Assembly (NCBI GenBank): GCA_963753725.1
Contig: CAVWDI010000036.1
Coordinates: 62,001-126,000, forward strand
Length of the DNA stretch: 64,000 nucleotides
DNA from: CAVWDI01 sp963753725
Lineage (GTDB): Bacteria; Chloroflexota; Anaerolineae; Anaerolineales; UBA4823
Direction of reading: 5' to 3'
The translations under genes were made by a program, and so were the position numbers. The stretch's first letter is position 1. Every line of letters starts with the position of its first letter. The notes beneath the pieces were generated by a model that worked only from the letters and a program-made list of their open reading frames with translations, was not told the DNA's origin and did no database searches. Below, piece after piece: positions 45,317 through 54,135 of this stretch.

Positions 45317-46039
45317 ATGACATCGAAGAAGGTAGTTGGTCAAAAGGTAGTACTAACAATTTCCGCTCGCCAGTGGATCCGTTTGATTGCGGTGTATCTC
45401 TTCATACCACTGGTTCTATTCGTTTGCGGAGGTGATTTCGGTTGGTGGCAGGCCTGGGTGTATTCCCTGCTAATTGTTGCTGCTGGAGTGGGAGGGCGTA
45501 TTTTGGCGGAACGGCGGCATCCGGGATTGATGGCAGAACGACAAAATATAGAAAATATCCAAGAAGCGAAAACTTGGGATAAAGTGCTTGCCCCGTTGAT
45601 GGCATTGAGTATAGGCTTCCCACTAGTCATTGTGGCCGGGCTGGACCATCGCTTTGGTTGGTCACCTGTATTCCCGCTATGGCTCATCGTGCTCGGATTC
45701 TTCTTAATCGCGCTCGGATACACTTTTTCTGCGTGGGCATTGGTGGAGAACCGTTTCTTTTCCAGCGTGGTGCGTATTCAAACGGATCGAGGGCATGAAG
45801 TGTGTGATAGCGGCCCATATCGAATCGTTCGGCATCCAGGCTATGCCGGAAATATTCTGCCACTGCTAGGAATTGTGCTGGCTTTAAGCTCCTTGTGGAC
45901 ACTCATTCCGGCAGCTGTGGCGCTGGTCATAGCAGTGATCAGAACCACACTGGAAGACCAAACGCTGCAAGAAGAGCTGCCGGGGTATCAGGAATATGCT
46001 CATCGCGTGCGCTATCGGTTGATTCCGGGGATTTACTGA
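45317..46039 (+). CDS. Isoprenylcysteine-carboxyl-methyltransferase-like (ICMT/PEMT) membrane protein
   Basis: 240 residues with about five helices. The C-terminal signature 'SGPYRIVRHPGYAGNILPLL', followed by 'RTTLEDQTLQEELPGYQEYA', is the SAM/phospholipid-binding half of the ICMT/PEMT fold. N-terminal pieces 'AERRHPGLMAERQN' fit the bacterial DUF1295-like/ICMT branch. Substrate unknown. An RBS-like GGAGG lies 6-10 bases before ATG 45317. Intact. Confidence 0.85.
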   Translation: MTSKKVVGQKVVLTISARQWIRLIAVYLFIPLVLFVCGGDFGWWQAWVYSLLIVAAGVGGRILAERRHPGLMAERQNIENIQEAKTWDKVLAPLMALSIGFPLVIVAGLDHRFGWSPVFPLWLIVLGFFLIALGYTFSAWALVENRFFSSVVRIQTDRGHEVCDSGPYRIVRHPGYAGNILPLLGIVLALSSLWTLIPAAVALVIAVIRTTLEDQTLQEELPGYQEYAHRVRYRLIPGIY

Positions 46040-46589
46040 AAGATGTCACCATACATCGTTGCGCTGATCAACCCGCGGCTGCACCCGACGTGGCTATCCC
46101 AAGCGATTGGGAAGTTAGCTAAGCCCGCCGCCGAGGTCTCTGCCGAAGGCTCGTTGCCCAAGCTGCGGTCAGCCGCTGCTTTTCCGCTGTTAAATTCAAT
46201 CTACTGGACGTTGCCCACCATGAGCGGCTACGTTTCCCCGTCCTCACTTTTTCACTGGATGCTGGATTGCGCACTTGCACCCTTGGTTCCACTCGTCTCA
46301 TGCCAGGAAATATTTATCCGATTGTCTCTTTCACTGGATTCCTGGTTTGTGCAGACAGGCTTTATTGTCGTACAATCAATACATATCTATCGATTTGATG
46401 ACGGTTTTGACCTAGTAGCGTACCTTAAACCCCAAATATCCAGGTGCGTTTACTAAGACGGCTTAGTTCAACTCGGTTTGATGTGGCGGCTCAACGAACT
46501 GGCGTTTCGACTTTCCCCCACCCCGCCACATCAAACCTTAACCATTGCAGTAGAGAAATCAATTCACACCTGTAAGGAGATATTTCACA
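46040..46589. other. Gap without a supported gene
   Basis: 550 bases. A 137-codon frame (46043-46456) exists, but its translation has no domain-like pattern and starts 3 bp after the previous stop without an RBS. GC varies along it, suggesting joined debris. An RBS (AAGGAGA) for the following methyltransferase lies at 46574-46580. Confidence 0.4.
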
Positions 46590-47336
46590 ATGGACATTCC
46601 AAGGATCTTCAACATCACCGAAAGTGCTCATCGCATCCACAACCCGTTCACACCCGAAAAACTCGCTACTCTCGGCGCGGCGTTGCGACTGGAACCGGGG
46701 ACCCGTGTCCTCGACCTCGGCAGCGGCTCGGGCGAGATGCTGTGCACCTGGGCACGCGATTACGGAATCATTGGCACTGGTATCGACATGAGCCAATTGT
46801 TCTCCGATCAAGCGAAGCGCCGCGCTGAAGAACTCAGTGTTGCCGGCCAAGTCGAGTTTATCCACGGCGACGCTGCCGGCTACGTAGCCGCCGAAAAGGT
46901 CGGAGTGGCAGCCTGTCTCGGCGCCACGTGGATCGGCGGGGGAGTTGTCGGCACGATCGAACTTCTGGCGAAAAGCCTCCGCACGGGAGGGATCATCCTC
47001 ATCGGCGAGCCCTATTGGTTGCAGTTACCGCCGACAGAAGACGTTGCCAAGGGTTGCCATGCCGGTTCGATAGCCGACTTTCTCATGCTTCCAGAACTGA
47101 TCGCATCTTTCGGCAGACTCGATTACGACGTCGTGGAAATGGTTCTGGCAGACCAAGAGGGCTGGGACAGGTACGAGGCAGCCAAGTGGCTCACCATGCG
47201 CCGATGGCTCGAAGCGAATCCCGATGACGAGTTCGCGAAAGAAGTGCGAGCCCAACTGACCTCGGAACCCGAACGCTACGCCACGTACACGCGTGAATAC
47301 TTGGGCTGGGGGGTGTTCGCGCTGATGGCGCGGTGA
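46590..47336 (+). CDS. SAM-dependent class I methyltransferase
   Basis: 248 residues. SAM-binding motif I is 'VLDLGSGSGEML', motif II 'GTGIDMS', then 'VEFIHGDAAGY' and 'GATWIGGGVVGTIELL' as post-I and motif II/III. It resembles small-molecule methyltransferases of the Methyltransf_25/11 type; substrate unknown. A good RBS is 9 bases upstream. GC is higher than in the surrounding genes. The C-terminus 'EYLGWGVFALMAR' overlaps the start of a transposase fragment, showing that the IS fragment abuts the stop codon. Confidence 0.88.
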   Translation: MDIPRIFNITESAHRIHNPFTPEKLATLGAALRLEPGTRVLDLGSGSGEMLCTWARDYGIIGTGIDMSQLFSDQAKRRAEELSVAGQVEFIHGDAAGYVAAEKVGVAACLGATWIGGGVVGTIELLAKSLRTGGIILIGEPYWLQLPPTEDVAKGCHAGSIADFLMLPELIASFGRLDYDVVEMVLADQEGWDRYEAAKWLTMRRWLEANPDDEFAKEVRAQLTSEPERYATYTREYLGWGVFALMAR

Positions 47337-47939
47337 TGTACGTGCAGGGCGTGTCCACCGGCAAAGTTGCCGCAATCACCGAACGATTATGCGGCAGCGA
47401 GATCTCCTCCACGCAGGTCAGCCGGGCGGCCGCACTGCTGGATGAAGTCCTGGAAGCTTGGCGCAACCGACCCCTGGGAACAATCATCTACCTGTACCTA
47501 GATGCTATGTACGAGAAAGTTCGGGTAGATGGCCAGATCCGGGACGCAGCTGTGCAAATAGCCAGTTGTGTAAAACCCGACGGTAAACGCTTGATTTTGG
47601 GCATTTCTGTCTCAATGGGCGAACAAGAACTGCACTGGCGAGACTTCCTGCAAGGCCTGGTGGAGCGAGGCTCTGAACGGTGTGGAACTGATCATTAGCG
47701 ATGCCCATGTTGGCCTGTTGGCAGCCCGCAAAGCGGTATTCAGCGGCATTCCCTGGCAACGCTGCCAGTTTCACCTCCAGCAGAATGCCAGCCAGTATGT
47801 GCCTCGCCTGAGCATGAAGAGAGAAGTAGCTGCAGACATACGGGCTATCTTCAATGCTTCAGATCGAACACAGTCTGAAGCTCATCTGCGGAAGATAGTT
47901 GAGAAATATGCTAAGACTGCTTCAAGACTGGCCCACTGA
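47336..47939 (+). pseudogene. IS256-family transposase, truncated at both ends and frameshifted
   Basis: Starts mid-protein at 'MYVQGVSTGKVAAITERL', which corresponds to about residue 105 of the complete IS256 transposase at 51180. 'YLYLDAMYEKVR' holds the first catalytic Asp. A frame change near 47690 leads to 'LIISDAHVGLLAARKAVF' with the second Asp. The protein stops at 47939, where another IS derivative begins, so the catalytic Glu is missing. It is a different, more GC-rich IS256 member than the complete copy. Confidence 0.85.
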
Positions 47940-48246
47940 CCTGGCCCCCAAAAACTGATCCAAAAGATAAGATAGGATTAGAAGGAAAAGGAAGCAGGTA
48001 GAAAGATAGGGTATAGTTTTCACCTGAGGAAATTATTACAATCTGGTCAGGCAGTAAAGTTCACTGGGTTACAGACCACCAGCTCCAGCTACTGTCCCCA
48101 AAAGGCGCTCGCATCCCTGACAGGTCAAGGTCCTGGTTCTCAGGCTGTGTACCGAAAGGGTAGACGAATCAGTGAATGGTGATCACTTGATCTTGTTCTA
48201 CCCTTTTCGCTACCTTTCGTCTAGTATAAGTAACAGGGGCAGGTCA
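47937..48246 (+). mobile_element. 310-bp degenerate derivative of the IS407-like element
   Basis: Starts TGACCTGGCCCCCAAAAACT and resembles the orfA-side end of the element at 56406 with mutations. It then jumps to the other end's CACCAGCTCCAGCTACTGT, continues with about 130 bp of unrelated, partly self-complementary sequence and ends GGGGCAGGTCA. Older than the 43925 copy, judging by divergence. Confidence 0.65.
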
Positions 48247-48332
48247 AAAGAAAGAGATTGGAAGTAAAGATAAAAGAATTGAAAAATGATATTATTAAAT
48301 TAGAAGAATTGGCATCTTACAAGGAGTAATTG

Positions 48333-48857
48333 ATGTATAAAAAAATGTTGCGTTACAGTGCGATATTTTTATTCTTTATGGCTCTCCTAATATCATGTAA
48401 TTCAGTTAAAACAGAACCCACAGTCCCCAAGAAAATTAATATACCAATTCCATCTACTCAACCAACACAGAATGAATTTTCGACTGGTGATTATCTTGAA
48501 AAGACCAAAGAAATTTTCATGGGAAGCTTCGTTCCATCATTAGGTGATCTAGGTAGGCAGTTAAAGCTTATTGAGGGCGATCCCACAATAATGTTTGATG
48601 AAAATTTCAAAGAACTAGTTTTCAGGGAACTGAATTACCTAAAATCAACAACGATTACCCTTAAACAGTTACCAGCACCGTCAGAATACGAAAATTTATC
48701 TTCATTATTCGATGATCTCGACTCTGAAATCGATCAAATGGCTGAGGACTTACGCCAAGCAATAAATAATATTGATCCGGATAAGTTTGAACAAGTTTAT
48801 TATCACGTAGATGCAATTGTAAGTCTCGCCGAAAAGATTGATGATTATTATAGATAA
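48333..48857 (+). CDS. Hypothetical lipoprotein
   Basis: 174 residues from ATG 48333 (RBS AAGGAG 6 bases upstream). The signal peptide 'YSAIFLFFMALLISC' ends in a lipobox Cys, followed by a Pro/Ser/Thr linker. The mature part is acidic and helical ('LSSLFDDLDSEIDQMAEDL'), with no recognisable family. It is AT-richer than the neighbouring transposon debris. Probably a surface-exposed four-helix-type protein. Confidence 0.72.
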   Translation: MYKKMLRYSAIFLFFMALLISCNSVKTEPTVPKKINIPIPSTQPTQNEFSTGDYLEKTKEIFMGSFVPSLGDLGRQLKLIEGDPTIMFDENFKELVFRELNYLKSTTITLKQLPAPSEYENLSSLFDDLDSEIDQMAEDLRQAINNIDPDKFEQVYYHVDAIVSLAEKIDDYYR

Positions 48858-48964
48858 ATTGATTTTTGCATTAAATAATCTCTAAAGCTACCATAAATTA
48901 GATTGTTTTAGTTGAGACATTTTATTATGATAGGTAGCTGATACATTTCTAATTGTTTGCCTTC

Positions 48965-49056
48965 TGTCTGGCCCCAAAACATGTAACAGTTACTATGTTA
49001 GACTAACTCGCTGAATTTGAGAAGGTTGAACCACGACAGTCGCTGGCTCTGGCGGC
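48965..49056 (+). mobile_element. IS407-like element, one-end relic
   Basis: TGTCTGGCCCCAAAAC, ATGTTAGACTAACTCGCTGA and TTTGAGAAGGTTGAACCACG match 55176-55260, the orfB-side end of the full element, in the same direction. The rest is missing. Flanks 48858-48964 and 49057-49142 show no gene. Confidence 0.65.
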
Positions 49057-49142
49057 TCCAGAGAGTTGTTATGCGCCCGCGAGTCTACCAAGAAGGGTCG
49101 TAGCCGATAGATCCTTTACGACGTGACCGATGCCTGGATTGT

Positions 49143-50279
49143 TTATTGAGTTGGGTAGAAAGTTTCGGGTGTAATGTTAAAGCTGGTGATGATGCGGTCG
49201 ATCACATCACGGTAAGTATCGTTTGCGTATGCAAATCCCAGCATATAGCTCTTGCCCTCGTAATACATTTGCAGTTGCCTTTCTTCACCTTCCACTGTAC
49301 TCGGCTGCGTAAAGATGTACTCAGTGCCCTGTATCCCGTTGTACATGACGTCGTATTGTCCTCTGATCAGGTTCGGAAAAGGTGGATTATTTGCTGAATC
49401 ATCATCCATCACGTGCACCCGCATTAACACTCCGCTCTTGTAGTAGACGTTCTCGTGTGGTCCGCCTTCATATTTCGATTCGGCCTCAAGATCCGCTGAT
49501 CTGGCTTCGAGGCCCGAAAGCTGGATATTAGCAGGACGATGGAAGTTGTACTCCCAGTCATCCGGAATCAAGATTTGATACAGCTGGTTAGGATCACTCA
49601 CTAATATCATATGACTGTCATCACTCAGTCCACCTGAGAGCAGTTCAAGCGAATTGATAATCTGATCTGCAGCCGCCTTATTCTCTGGCGTGGGTTGGGA
49701 TACGTATATAGAGAGCACTGGTCCCTCCATATAAAAATGGTATACAAACCGGTTTCTTTCACCAGCCACCTGGGTGTCATACCCTCTTAATCCACCCACC
49801 TCGATGTAGTTGGCGTAGGCGTTCATCGGTGAGTTAATCTGGTTGTCCGAAAACTCCTCCCATGATATTGGCGGCAGGTTGTATTGTAGGGTGCCATACA
49901 TCTGGAAATCGCCTGAGCTCGGACCACCTGGATTGCCGTAATTTTGGATGTAAAACAAGTAGCTCTCCAGCTTGCTTTGGTCCTCATAATTCACGATCAG
50001 ATCTTTTCTGACATAGAGATCCTGGGGGATTTCCAGGGCGATCCCTAGTTGTTCAAACATGTGCCGCTGGGTTGTATATGTTGACGATGGCTCTTCTAAT
50101 GTCACGATAGGTTGAACGACCTCCACCGTTGGTTCCGTGGTGACGAGTTCAATATTCGGATCCTGCTGGTCAACAAGTTTATCCGTGCTTTCGACTTCCA
50201 GCTGTGGCGAGCCGCATGTCGTGACGAAGAGCGTCATAGAAATGATCAGTGCTGCGATTGAGATGCGATTTTTCCTCAT
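49143..50279 (-). CDS. Hypothetical lipoprotein (two-lobed, unknown function)
   Basis: 378 residues. The signal 'IAALIISMTLFVTTC' ends at a lipobox Cys, and an acidic Thr/Pro linker follows. The mature part has two similar-sized segments: 'LGIALEIPQDLYVRKDLIVN' to 'INSLELLSGG', and 'LYQILIPDDWEYNFHRPAN' to 'VIDRIITSFNITPET'. Both end in an 'IIxSx' helix, suggesting a duplicated PsbP/Mog1-like or DUF-type domain. RBS GAAGGAA is 4-5 bases before the ATG. Intact and probably exported to the outer face of the membrane. Confidence 0.75.
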   Translation of the reverse strand: MRKNRISIAALIISMTLFVTTCGSPQLEVESTDKLVDQQDPNIELVTTEPTVEVVQPIVTLEEPSSTYTTQRHMFEQLGIALEIPQDLYVRKDLIVNYEDQSKLESYLFYIQNYGNPGGPSSGDFQMYGTLQYNLPPISWEEFSDNQINSPMNAYANYIEVGGLRGYDTQVAGERNRFVYHFYMEGPVLSIYVSQPTPENKAAADQIINSLELLSGGLSDDSHMILVSDPNQLYQILIPDDWEYNFHRPANIQLSGLEARSADLEAESKYEGGPHENVYYKSGVLMRVHVMDDDSANNPPFPNLIRGQYDVMYNGIQGTEYIFTQPSTVEGEERQLQMYYEGKSYMLGFAYANDTYRDVIDRIITSFNITPETFYPTQ

Positions 50280-50837
50280 AATTTCCTTCGCTTGAGCGCT
50301 GAAACGGGTTTATCCGCTTAAGCGCATTTTTTGATTGCGCAGAGTATCGCCCATTAATGCATCTATGGTTTAATAACCGAGTGGTGCCTGTGTTTCACGA
50401 GCTTACCGTCAAGTGACACCAGGAAAAACTGTCGTAGGCGCATACCGGGTTGATAACCCGACATTTTAATGCGCGAAATCCGCCAAATACATTGTATAAG
50501 AATCAAAATCGGTATAAGATTTGGATAATACCTCGCAGAAGAATTTTATCAACAATTATTCTGTGGATTATGTGAAATACTGGAGCTTATCTATTAATAC
50601 TTCAAGATAATGGATTATATCAATACTACAAAATCACTTTTTCAACAGCCTGAAAGGTTGTGCGACATGGACAATGATTCGACGTAAAAGAATTGTAGTT
50701 TTAGAACATAACAATTATTTATCATGAATTGATTTATCATGTTGGATAAAAACAAATGGATATACGTTCTGCCATGTGGGATTATGTCCAATACGAACAC
50801 CGTAGCAGATTTGGATATAAAAAACAAGATAGCATCA
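50280..50837. other. Gap upstream of the lipoprotein gene
   Basis: 558 AT-rich bases. CGCTTGAGCG (50289-50298) and CGCTTAAGCG (50315-50324) form a near-perfect hairpin just upstream of the lipoprotein RBS, with a T run on the plus strand. No convincing gene is seen. Confidence 0.4.
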
Positions 50838-51017
50838 CTAAAGTTTTTCTACGATTAGAAGAAAATCGACTTTTGCAGTCGCTCCCATACCTTGGAATGT
50901 AGGCTTGACATTTGGGATAATTGCTACTATTTCTCCCTCTAAACTGTTCAAGAATTCCTCTAATCTATCTTTTTCAGTATCCATTTTCAAATCAAATCTA
51001 TGCACTTTGTATTTCAT
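50838..51017 (-). CDS. 59-residue conserved-looking small protein
   Basis: ATG 51017 with AGAGGAC 4-5 bases upstream. The product starts 'MKYKVHRFDLKMDTEKDRLE', continues 'FLNSLEGEIVAIIPNVKPTF' and ends 'GMGATAKVDFLLIVEKL'. Its amphipathic beta-alpha-beta pattern and clean composition look like a genuine small soluble protein. I cannot name a family. It lies 80 bp from the left end of the IS256 element. Confidence 0.65.
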   Translation of the reverse strand: MKYKVHRFDLKMDTEKDRLEEFLNSLEGEIVAIIPNVKPTFQGMGATAKVDFLLIVEKL

Positions 51018-51100
51018 TTTGTCCTCTCAACTTATTATTCCATATTTCCTCAAATCAACCAAAAGAACAATGGTTAAAATATTGATAATGTCTCATAACG

Positions 51101-52441
51101 TGGTGTAAAAAGGATTGACAAAAAAGGTCATCCTGTGCTTCCATAAGTTTTTCGACAAAATACAAAAAGGAGCACAAAGATGACCGACCCAACTATAGCA
51201 CTTAAGGAATACCTTATCAATATAGGACTTGAAGAAGACGCAGATTTTCTGCAGCAGGGTGTGCAACTGCTCAGTCAAATGCTGATGGAAGTTGAAGTGG
51301 AACAGCAAATCGGAGCTGGGAAACATGAACGCAATCCTGAGCGGAAGAATTACCGCAACGGCCATCGCCAACGGACCTGGAAAACTCGGGTAGGCGAGAT
51401 CGACCTGGCGATCCCCAAACTGCGCAAAGGCAGTTACTTTCCCAGTTTGCTGCAACCACGCAGGCCAGCGGAGAAGGCGCTTCTGGCGGTTGTTCAAGAA
51501 GCCTATCTGAAAGGAGTGAGCACCAGAAAAGTTGACGCCTTGCTGAAAGCTCTTGGATTGACAGGCATCGATAAGAGCGAAGTATCCAGGATCAATAAAG
51601 AATTGAGCCATGTAGTGGATGAATTTCGCAATCGACCGTTGCAAGCGAGTTATCCATACATTTGGCTGGATGCCACGTATTTCAAGGTCAGGCAGAACCA
51701 TCGCGTGGTCAGCATGGCATTTGTGATTGGTGTTGGTGTGGACGAGACAGGTGAACGACATCTGCTGGGATTTGACCTTGGTGCTAGCGAAGAAAAAGCA
51801 TTTTGGTTGGCGTTTTTGCGTTCGTTGGTCAAAAGAGGCCTGAAAAACGTGCAATTGATCATTAGCGATGCACACGAAGGTTTGAAGGAGGCTTTGAGCC
51901 AGGTGTTCACAGGAGCCAGTTGGCAGCGATGCCGAGTGCATTTCATGAGAAATATACTGGCGCTTATCCCGAAAAAGGATAAATGTGCAGTGGCAGATGC
52001 GGTACGCATGATCTTTGATCAGCCCGATCGTTTTACTGCTGGCGTTCAGCTTCACAAACTGGCCCAAAGTCTGCAGAACTATTACCCAAAGGCAGCCCAA
52101 TTGCTGATCGAGGCTGAAGAAGATATCCTGGCATACAAGATGTTTCCAAGAGAGCATTGGCGCAGGATCCATTCCATCAATCCTTTGGAGCGTATGCATA
52201 AGGAGGTAAAACGAAGAACAAATGTTGTTGGCGTTTTCCCGGATCAAGGCTCTGTTTTTCGATTAGCTGGAATGCTCCTAATAGAGATCGATGATGATTG
52301 GCGAGTAGGACGCCGGTACTTTCAAGAAGATAGCATGCAGTTATTGAAAGATTGGAAAAACATTCCTGAAAAGGTGAAAACATCATTTCTTGTAAATGTT
52401 GCTGCTGATTTATCATTGGAAGCGCAATAGAATTTACACCA
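51101..52441 (+). mobile_element. Complete IS256-family insertion sequence (about 1.34 kb)
   Basis: Bounded by the short inverted repeat TGGTGTAAA (51101-51109) / TTTACACCA (52433-52441) and containing one full-length transposase. I see no matching 8-9 bp target duplication at its borders. Confidence 0.8.
51180..52430 (+). CDS. IS256-family (mutator-type) transposase
   Basis: 416 residues, full family length. The DDE triad is visible: Asp in 'YIWLDATYFKVR', Asp in 'VQLIISDAHEGLK', and Glu in 'HSINPLERMHKEVKRRTNVV'. 'SWQRCRVHFMRN' is the C/H-containing stretch between them. ATG 51180 follows AAAGGAG. It looks functional. A 384-codon frame on the opposite strand is only a shadow. Confidence 0.93.
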   Translation: MTDPTIALKEYLINIGLEEDADFLQQGVQLLSQMLMEVEVEQQIGAGKHERNPERKNYRNGHRQRTWKTRVGEIDLAIPKLRKGSYFPSLLQPRRPAEKALLAVVQEAYLKGVSTRKVDALLKALGLTGIDKSEVSRINKELSHVVDEFRNRPLQASYPYIWLDATYFKVRQNHRVVSMAFVIGVGVDETGERHLLGFDLGASEEKAFWLAFLRSLVKRGLKNVQLIISDAHEGLKEALSQVFTGASWQRCRVHFMRNILALIPKKDKCAVADAVRMIFDQPDRFTAGVQLHKLAQSLQNYYPKAAQLLIEAEEDILAYKMFPREHWRRIHSINPLERMHKEVKRRTNVVGVFPDQGSVFRLAGMLLIEIDDDWRVGRRYFQEDSMQLLKDWKNIPEKVKTSFLVNVAADLSLEAQ

Positions 52442-52540
52442 TTGACAGAGACACTAACAAAATATTCCATGTAATATATACCTCTTCGATTTATTTTACA
52501 TTTATTATTTTTTTTTGCATATGTGTTCCTCAATAGAATT

Positions 52541-52637
52541 TAGACCTCCAACTTTATAACGATAAAATCACCCCGTCCGGTGGACAAGTGGTTATAAATG
52601 ATGTGGGACAATATCAAAAGTGAACATAGGAGGTCTA
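52541..52637. repeat. 97-bp element with inverted ends and a nested palindrome
   Basis: TAGACCTCC (52541-52549) is inverted as GGAGGTCTA (52629-52637), and TTATAAC / GTTATAA form a second pair inside. The preceding CAATAGAATT resembles the IS256 right end. It may be a non-autonomous relic. Confidence 0.45.
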
Positions 52638-52654
52638 TACAAATAAATGGCTAA

Positions 52655-52820
52655 TCCCTGATGGTGGAGCCTAGGGGGTACCAGTAGGGCACCGCCTGGA
52701 CAGTAGGGGGGCGAGGTGAAGGGCTGTAGATTTTAGGGAATAGTGTAGACGGTCACCGTTCCCACATGTCTACGGTTACTAATTTCTAAAATGCAAAACA
52801 ACCGCCTTTTTAGCGGTTTT
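52655..52820 (+). ncRNA. Candidate structured RNA between two insertion sequences
   Basis: A G-rich, non-coding stretch with a series of possible stems: CACCGCC (52690-52696) with GGCGAGGTG, GTAGAC (52745-52750) with GTCTAC, and a closing terminator. It has no open frame and differs in composition from both flanks. Speculative; it may also be an end of an unrecognised element. Confidence 0.25.
52800..52820 (+). terminator. Intrinsic terminator
   Basis: AACCGC (52800-52805) pairs with GCGGTT (52813-52818), loop CTTTTTA, then TT. A second hairpin, ACCCAT/ATGGGT, follows at 52825-52847. Confidence 0.5.
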
Positions 52821-52936
52821 AGCCACCCATTGACTCCCAGCATGGGTGTCCGTACTAGCGGATCTCTGTACTAGTGGACCCCAAAAACTGGACAGATAGC
52901 TAAAGAGAGAATTAGACTCTCGGAAAGGGATCCACA

Positions 52937-53245
52937 ATGAAAAAACGACGCACATTCACACCCGAATTCAAAGCCCAAGTGGTGCTCGATATGATCACTA
53001 CTCCAAAAAGTGCAGCCCAAGCCAGTCGAGAATATGGCATCAAAGATTTTGTCCTCTCACGTTGGAAACAAGAATTTATCGAGCGTTCTCCAATGTTGTT
53101 TGATCAAAGTCCAGTCAATGATGATAGGGATCAACGCATCGCCGAGTTGGAACGCATGGTGGGGCGCATGACTATGGAGCTGGAAATGGCAAAAAAAGTG
53201 TCCAATTTCTTGAACTCGAGCGGCAAGAAAAGCGTGAATTGGTAA
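52937..53245 (+). CDS. IS3-family transposase OrfA (helix-turn-helix subunit)
   Basis: 102 codons. 'MKKRRTFTPEFKAQVVLDMI' and 'REYGIKDFVLSRWKQEFIER' form the HTH_Tnp_1 domain that binds the terminal repeats, followed by a Leu-zipper-like helix 'IAELERMVGRMTMELEMAKK'. At GCAAAAAAAGTG (A run 53191-53197) a -1 slip would join it to OrfB. The residues after AKK in this frame are therefore dispensable. Confidence 0.9.
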   Translation: MKKRRTFTPEFKAQVVLDMITTPKSAAQASREYGIKDFVLSRWKQEFIERSPMLFDQSPVNDDRDQRIAELERMVGRMTMELEMAKKVSNFLNSSGKKSVNW

Positions 53246-54096
53246 GCATGTTGAGTGACCAAGAAGGCTATCCCGTGGTTGCAGCATGTGAACTGCTGAA
53301 ATTACAGCGCAGTACGTTCTATTATCAATCCGAAAATGTCGACGAAAGTGAGTTGGAAGCTGCGATTGAAGACATTGCAGGAAAATTCCCGACCTATGGG
53401 ACTCGGCGAGTGACACAAGAACTAAGGCGGTATCCATACGAACTGCCGGTTAATCGTAAGAGAGTACGGCGAATAATGGCTAAAAAGAAGTTGCTGCGGC
53501 CTGTAAAACGACGAAAGCGACATACTACAGATAGCGACCACCCCTATCCTCGCTATCCAAACCTGGTTAAAGATCTGGAAATCTCTCGGCCGGACCAGGT
53601 TTGGGTCAGCGACATAACATACATCCGTCTGCAGTATACGCACGTGTACCTGGCTGTCATAATGGATGTATTCACACGGGCGATCCGTGGTTGGTGCTTG
53701 AGCCGTACGCTCGACCAGGAGTTAACATTGACAGCTTTACGACCAGCTCTGGATACGCACATTCCCGAAATCCATCACAGCGACCAGGGCATCCAATATG
53801 CCGCTTATGCCTACACCGATTTGTTGCAGGCACATGGCATCCAGATAAGCATGGCCGCTGCCGGGAAAGCCGAAGAAAACGGTTATGCGGAACGCTTGAT
53901 CCGCACCATTAAAGAAGAGGAGGTGTACCTTTCTGAATATCGTGATTTTTCCGATGCACGCACTCAGATTGGATGCTTTGTAGAGGATGTTTATATGACT
54001 AAACGCATCCATTCATCACTGGGGTACTTAACACCGGTTGAGTATGAGATTGCCTGGTGGCAGTCAAACGTACAATCGGTTATGGAATCCCCCTAA
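53239..54096 (+). CDS. IS3-family transposase OrfB (DDE integrase subunit)
   Basis: 285 codons as an open frame; with the -1 frameshift the product continues directly from OrfA through 'SVQFLELERQEKRELVSML'. The rve core has Asp in 'VWVSDITYIRLQ', Asp in 'IHHSDQGIQYAA' and Glu in 'GKAEENGYAERLIRT'. The end 'IHSSLGYLTPVEYEIAWW' is the usual C-terminus. Apparently intact and active-looking. Confidence 0.92.
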   Translation: MVSMLSDQEGYPVVAACELLKLQRSTFYYQSENVDESELEAAIEDIAGKFPTYGTRRVTQELRRYPYELPVNRKRVRRIMAKKKLLRPVKRRKRHTTDSDHPYPRYPNLVKDLEISRPDQVWVSDITYIRLQYTHVYLAVIMDVFTRAIRGWCLSRTLDQELTLTALRPALDTHIPEIHHSDQGIQYAAYAYTDLLQAHGIQISMAAAGKAEENGYAERLIRTIKEEEVYLSEYRDFSDARTQIGCFVEDVYMTKRIHSSLGYLTPVEYEIAWWQSNVQSVMESP

Positions 54097-54135
54097 GAAA
54101 CGCTTAAATCAGTGTCCAATTTAATGGGACCACTA

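Larger units (their letters stand above)
52872..54135 (+). mobile_element. Complete IS3-family insertion sequence (about 1.26 kb)
   Basis: Imperfect terminal inverted repeats of about 24 bp: TAGTGGACCCCAAAAACTGG at the left, and the complement of CCAATTTAATGGGACCACTA at the right. It contains overlapping orfA and orfB with a slippery A7 between them. No clear target duplication. Confidence 0.82.

Noticed and set aside
46043..46456. 137-codon plus-strand frame between the ICMT-like and methyltransferase genes
   Set aside because: No RBS, no domain-like pattern, and composition changes along it; treated as debris.
51093..52247. 384-codon open frame on the minus strand
   Set aside because: It is the antisense of the IS256 transposase; the plus-strand frame has the full DDE motif set and this one has no recognisable domain.
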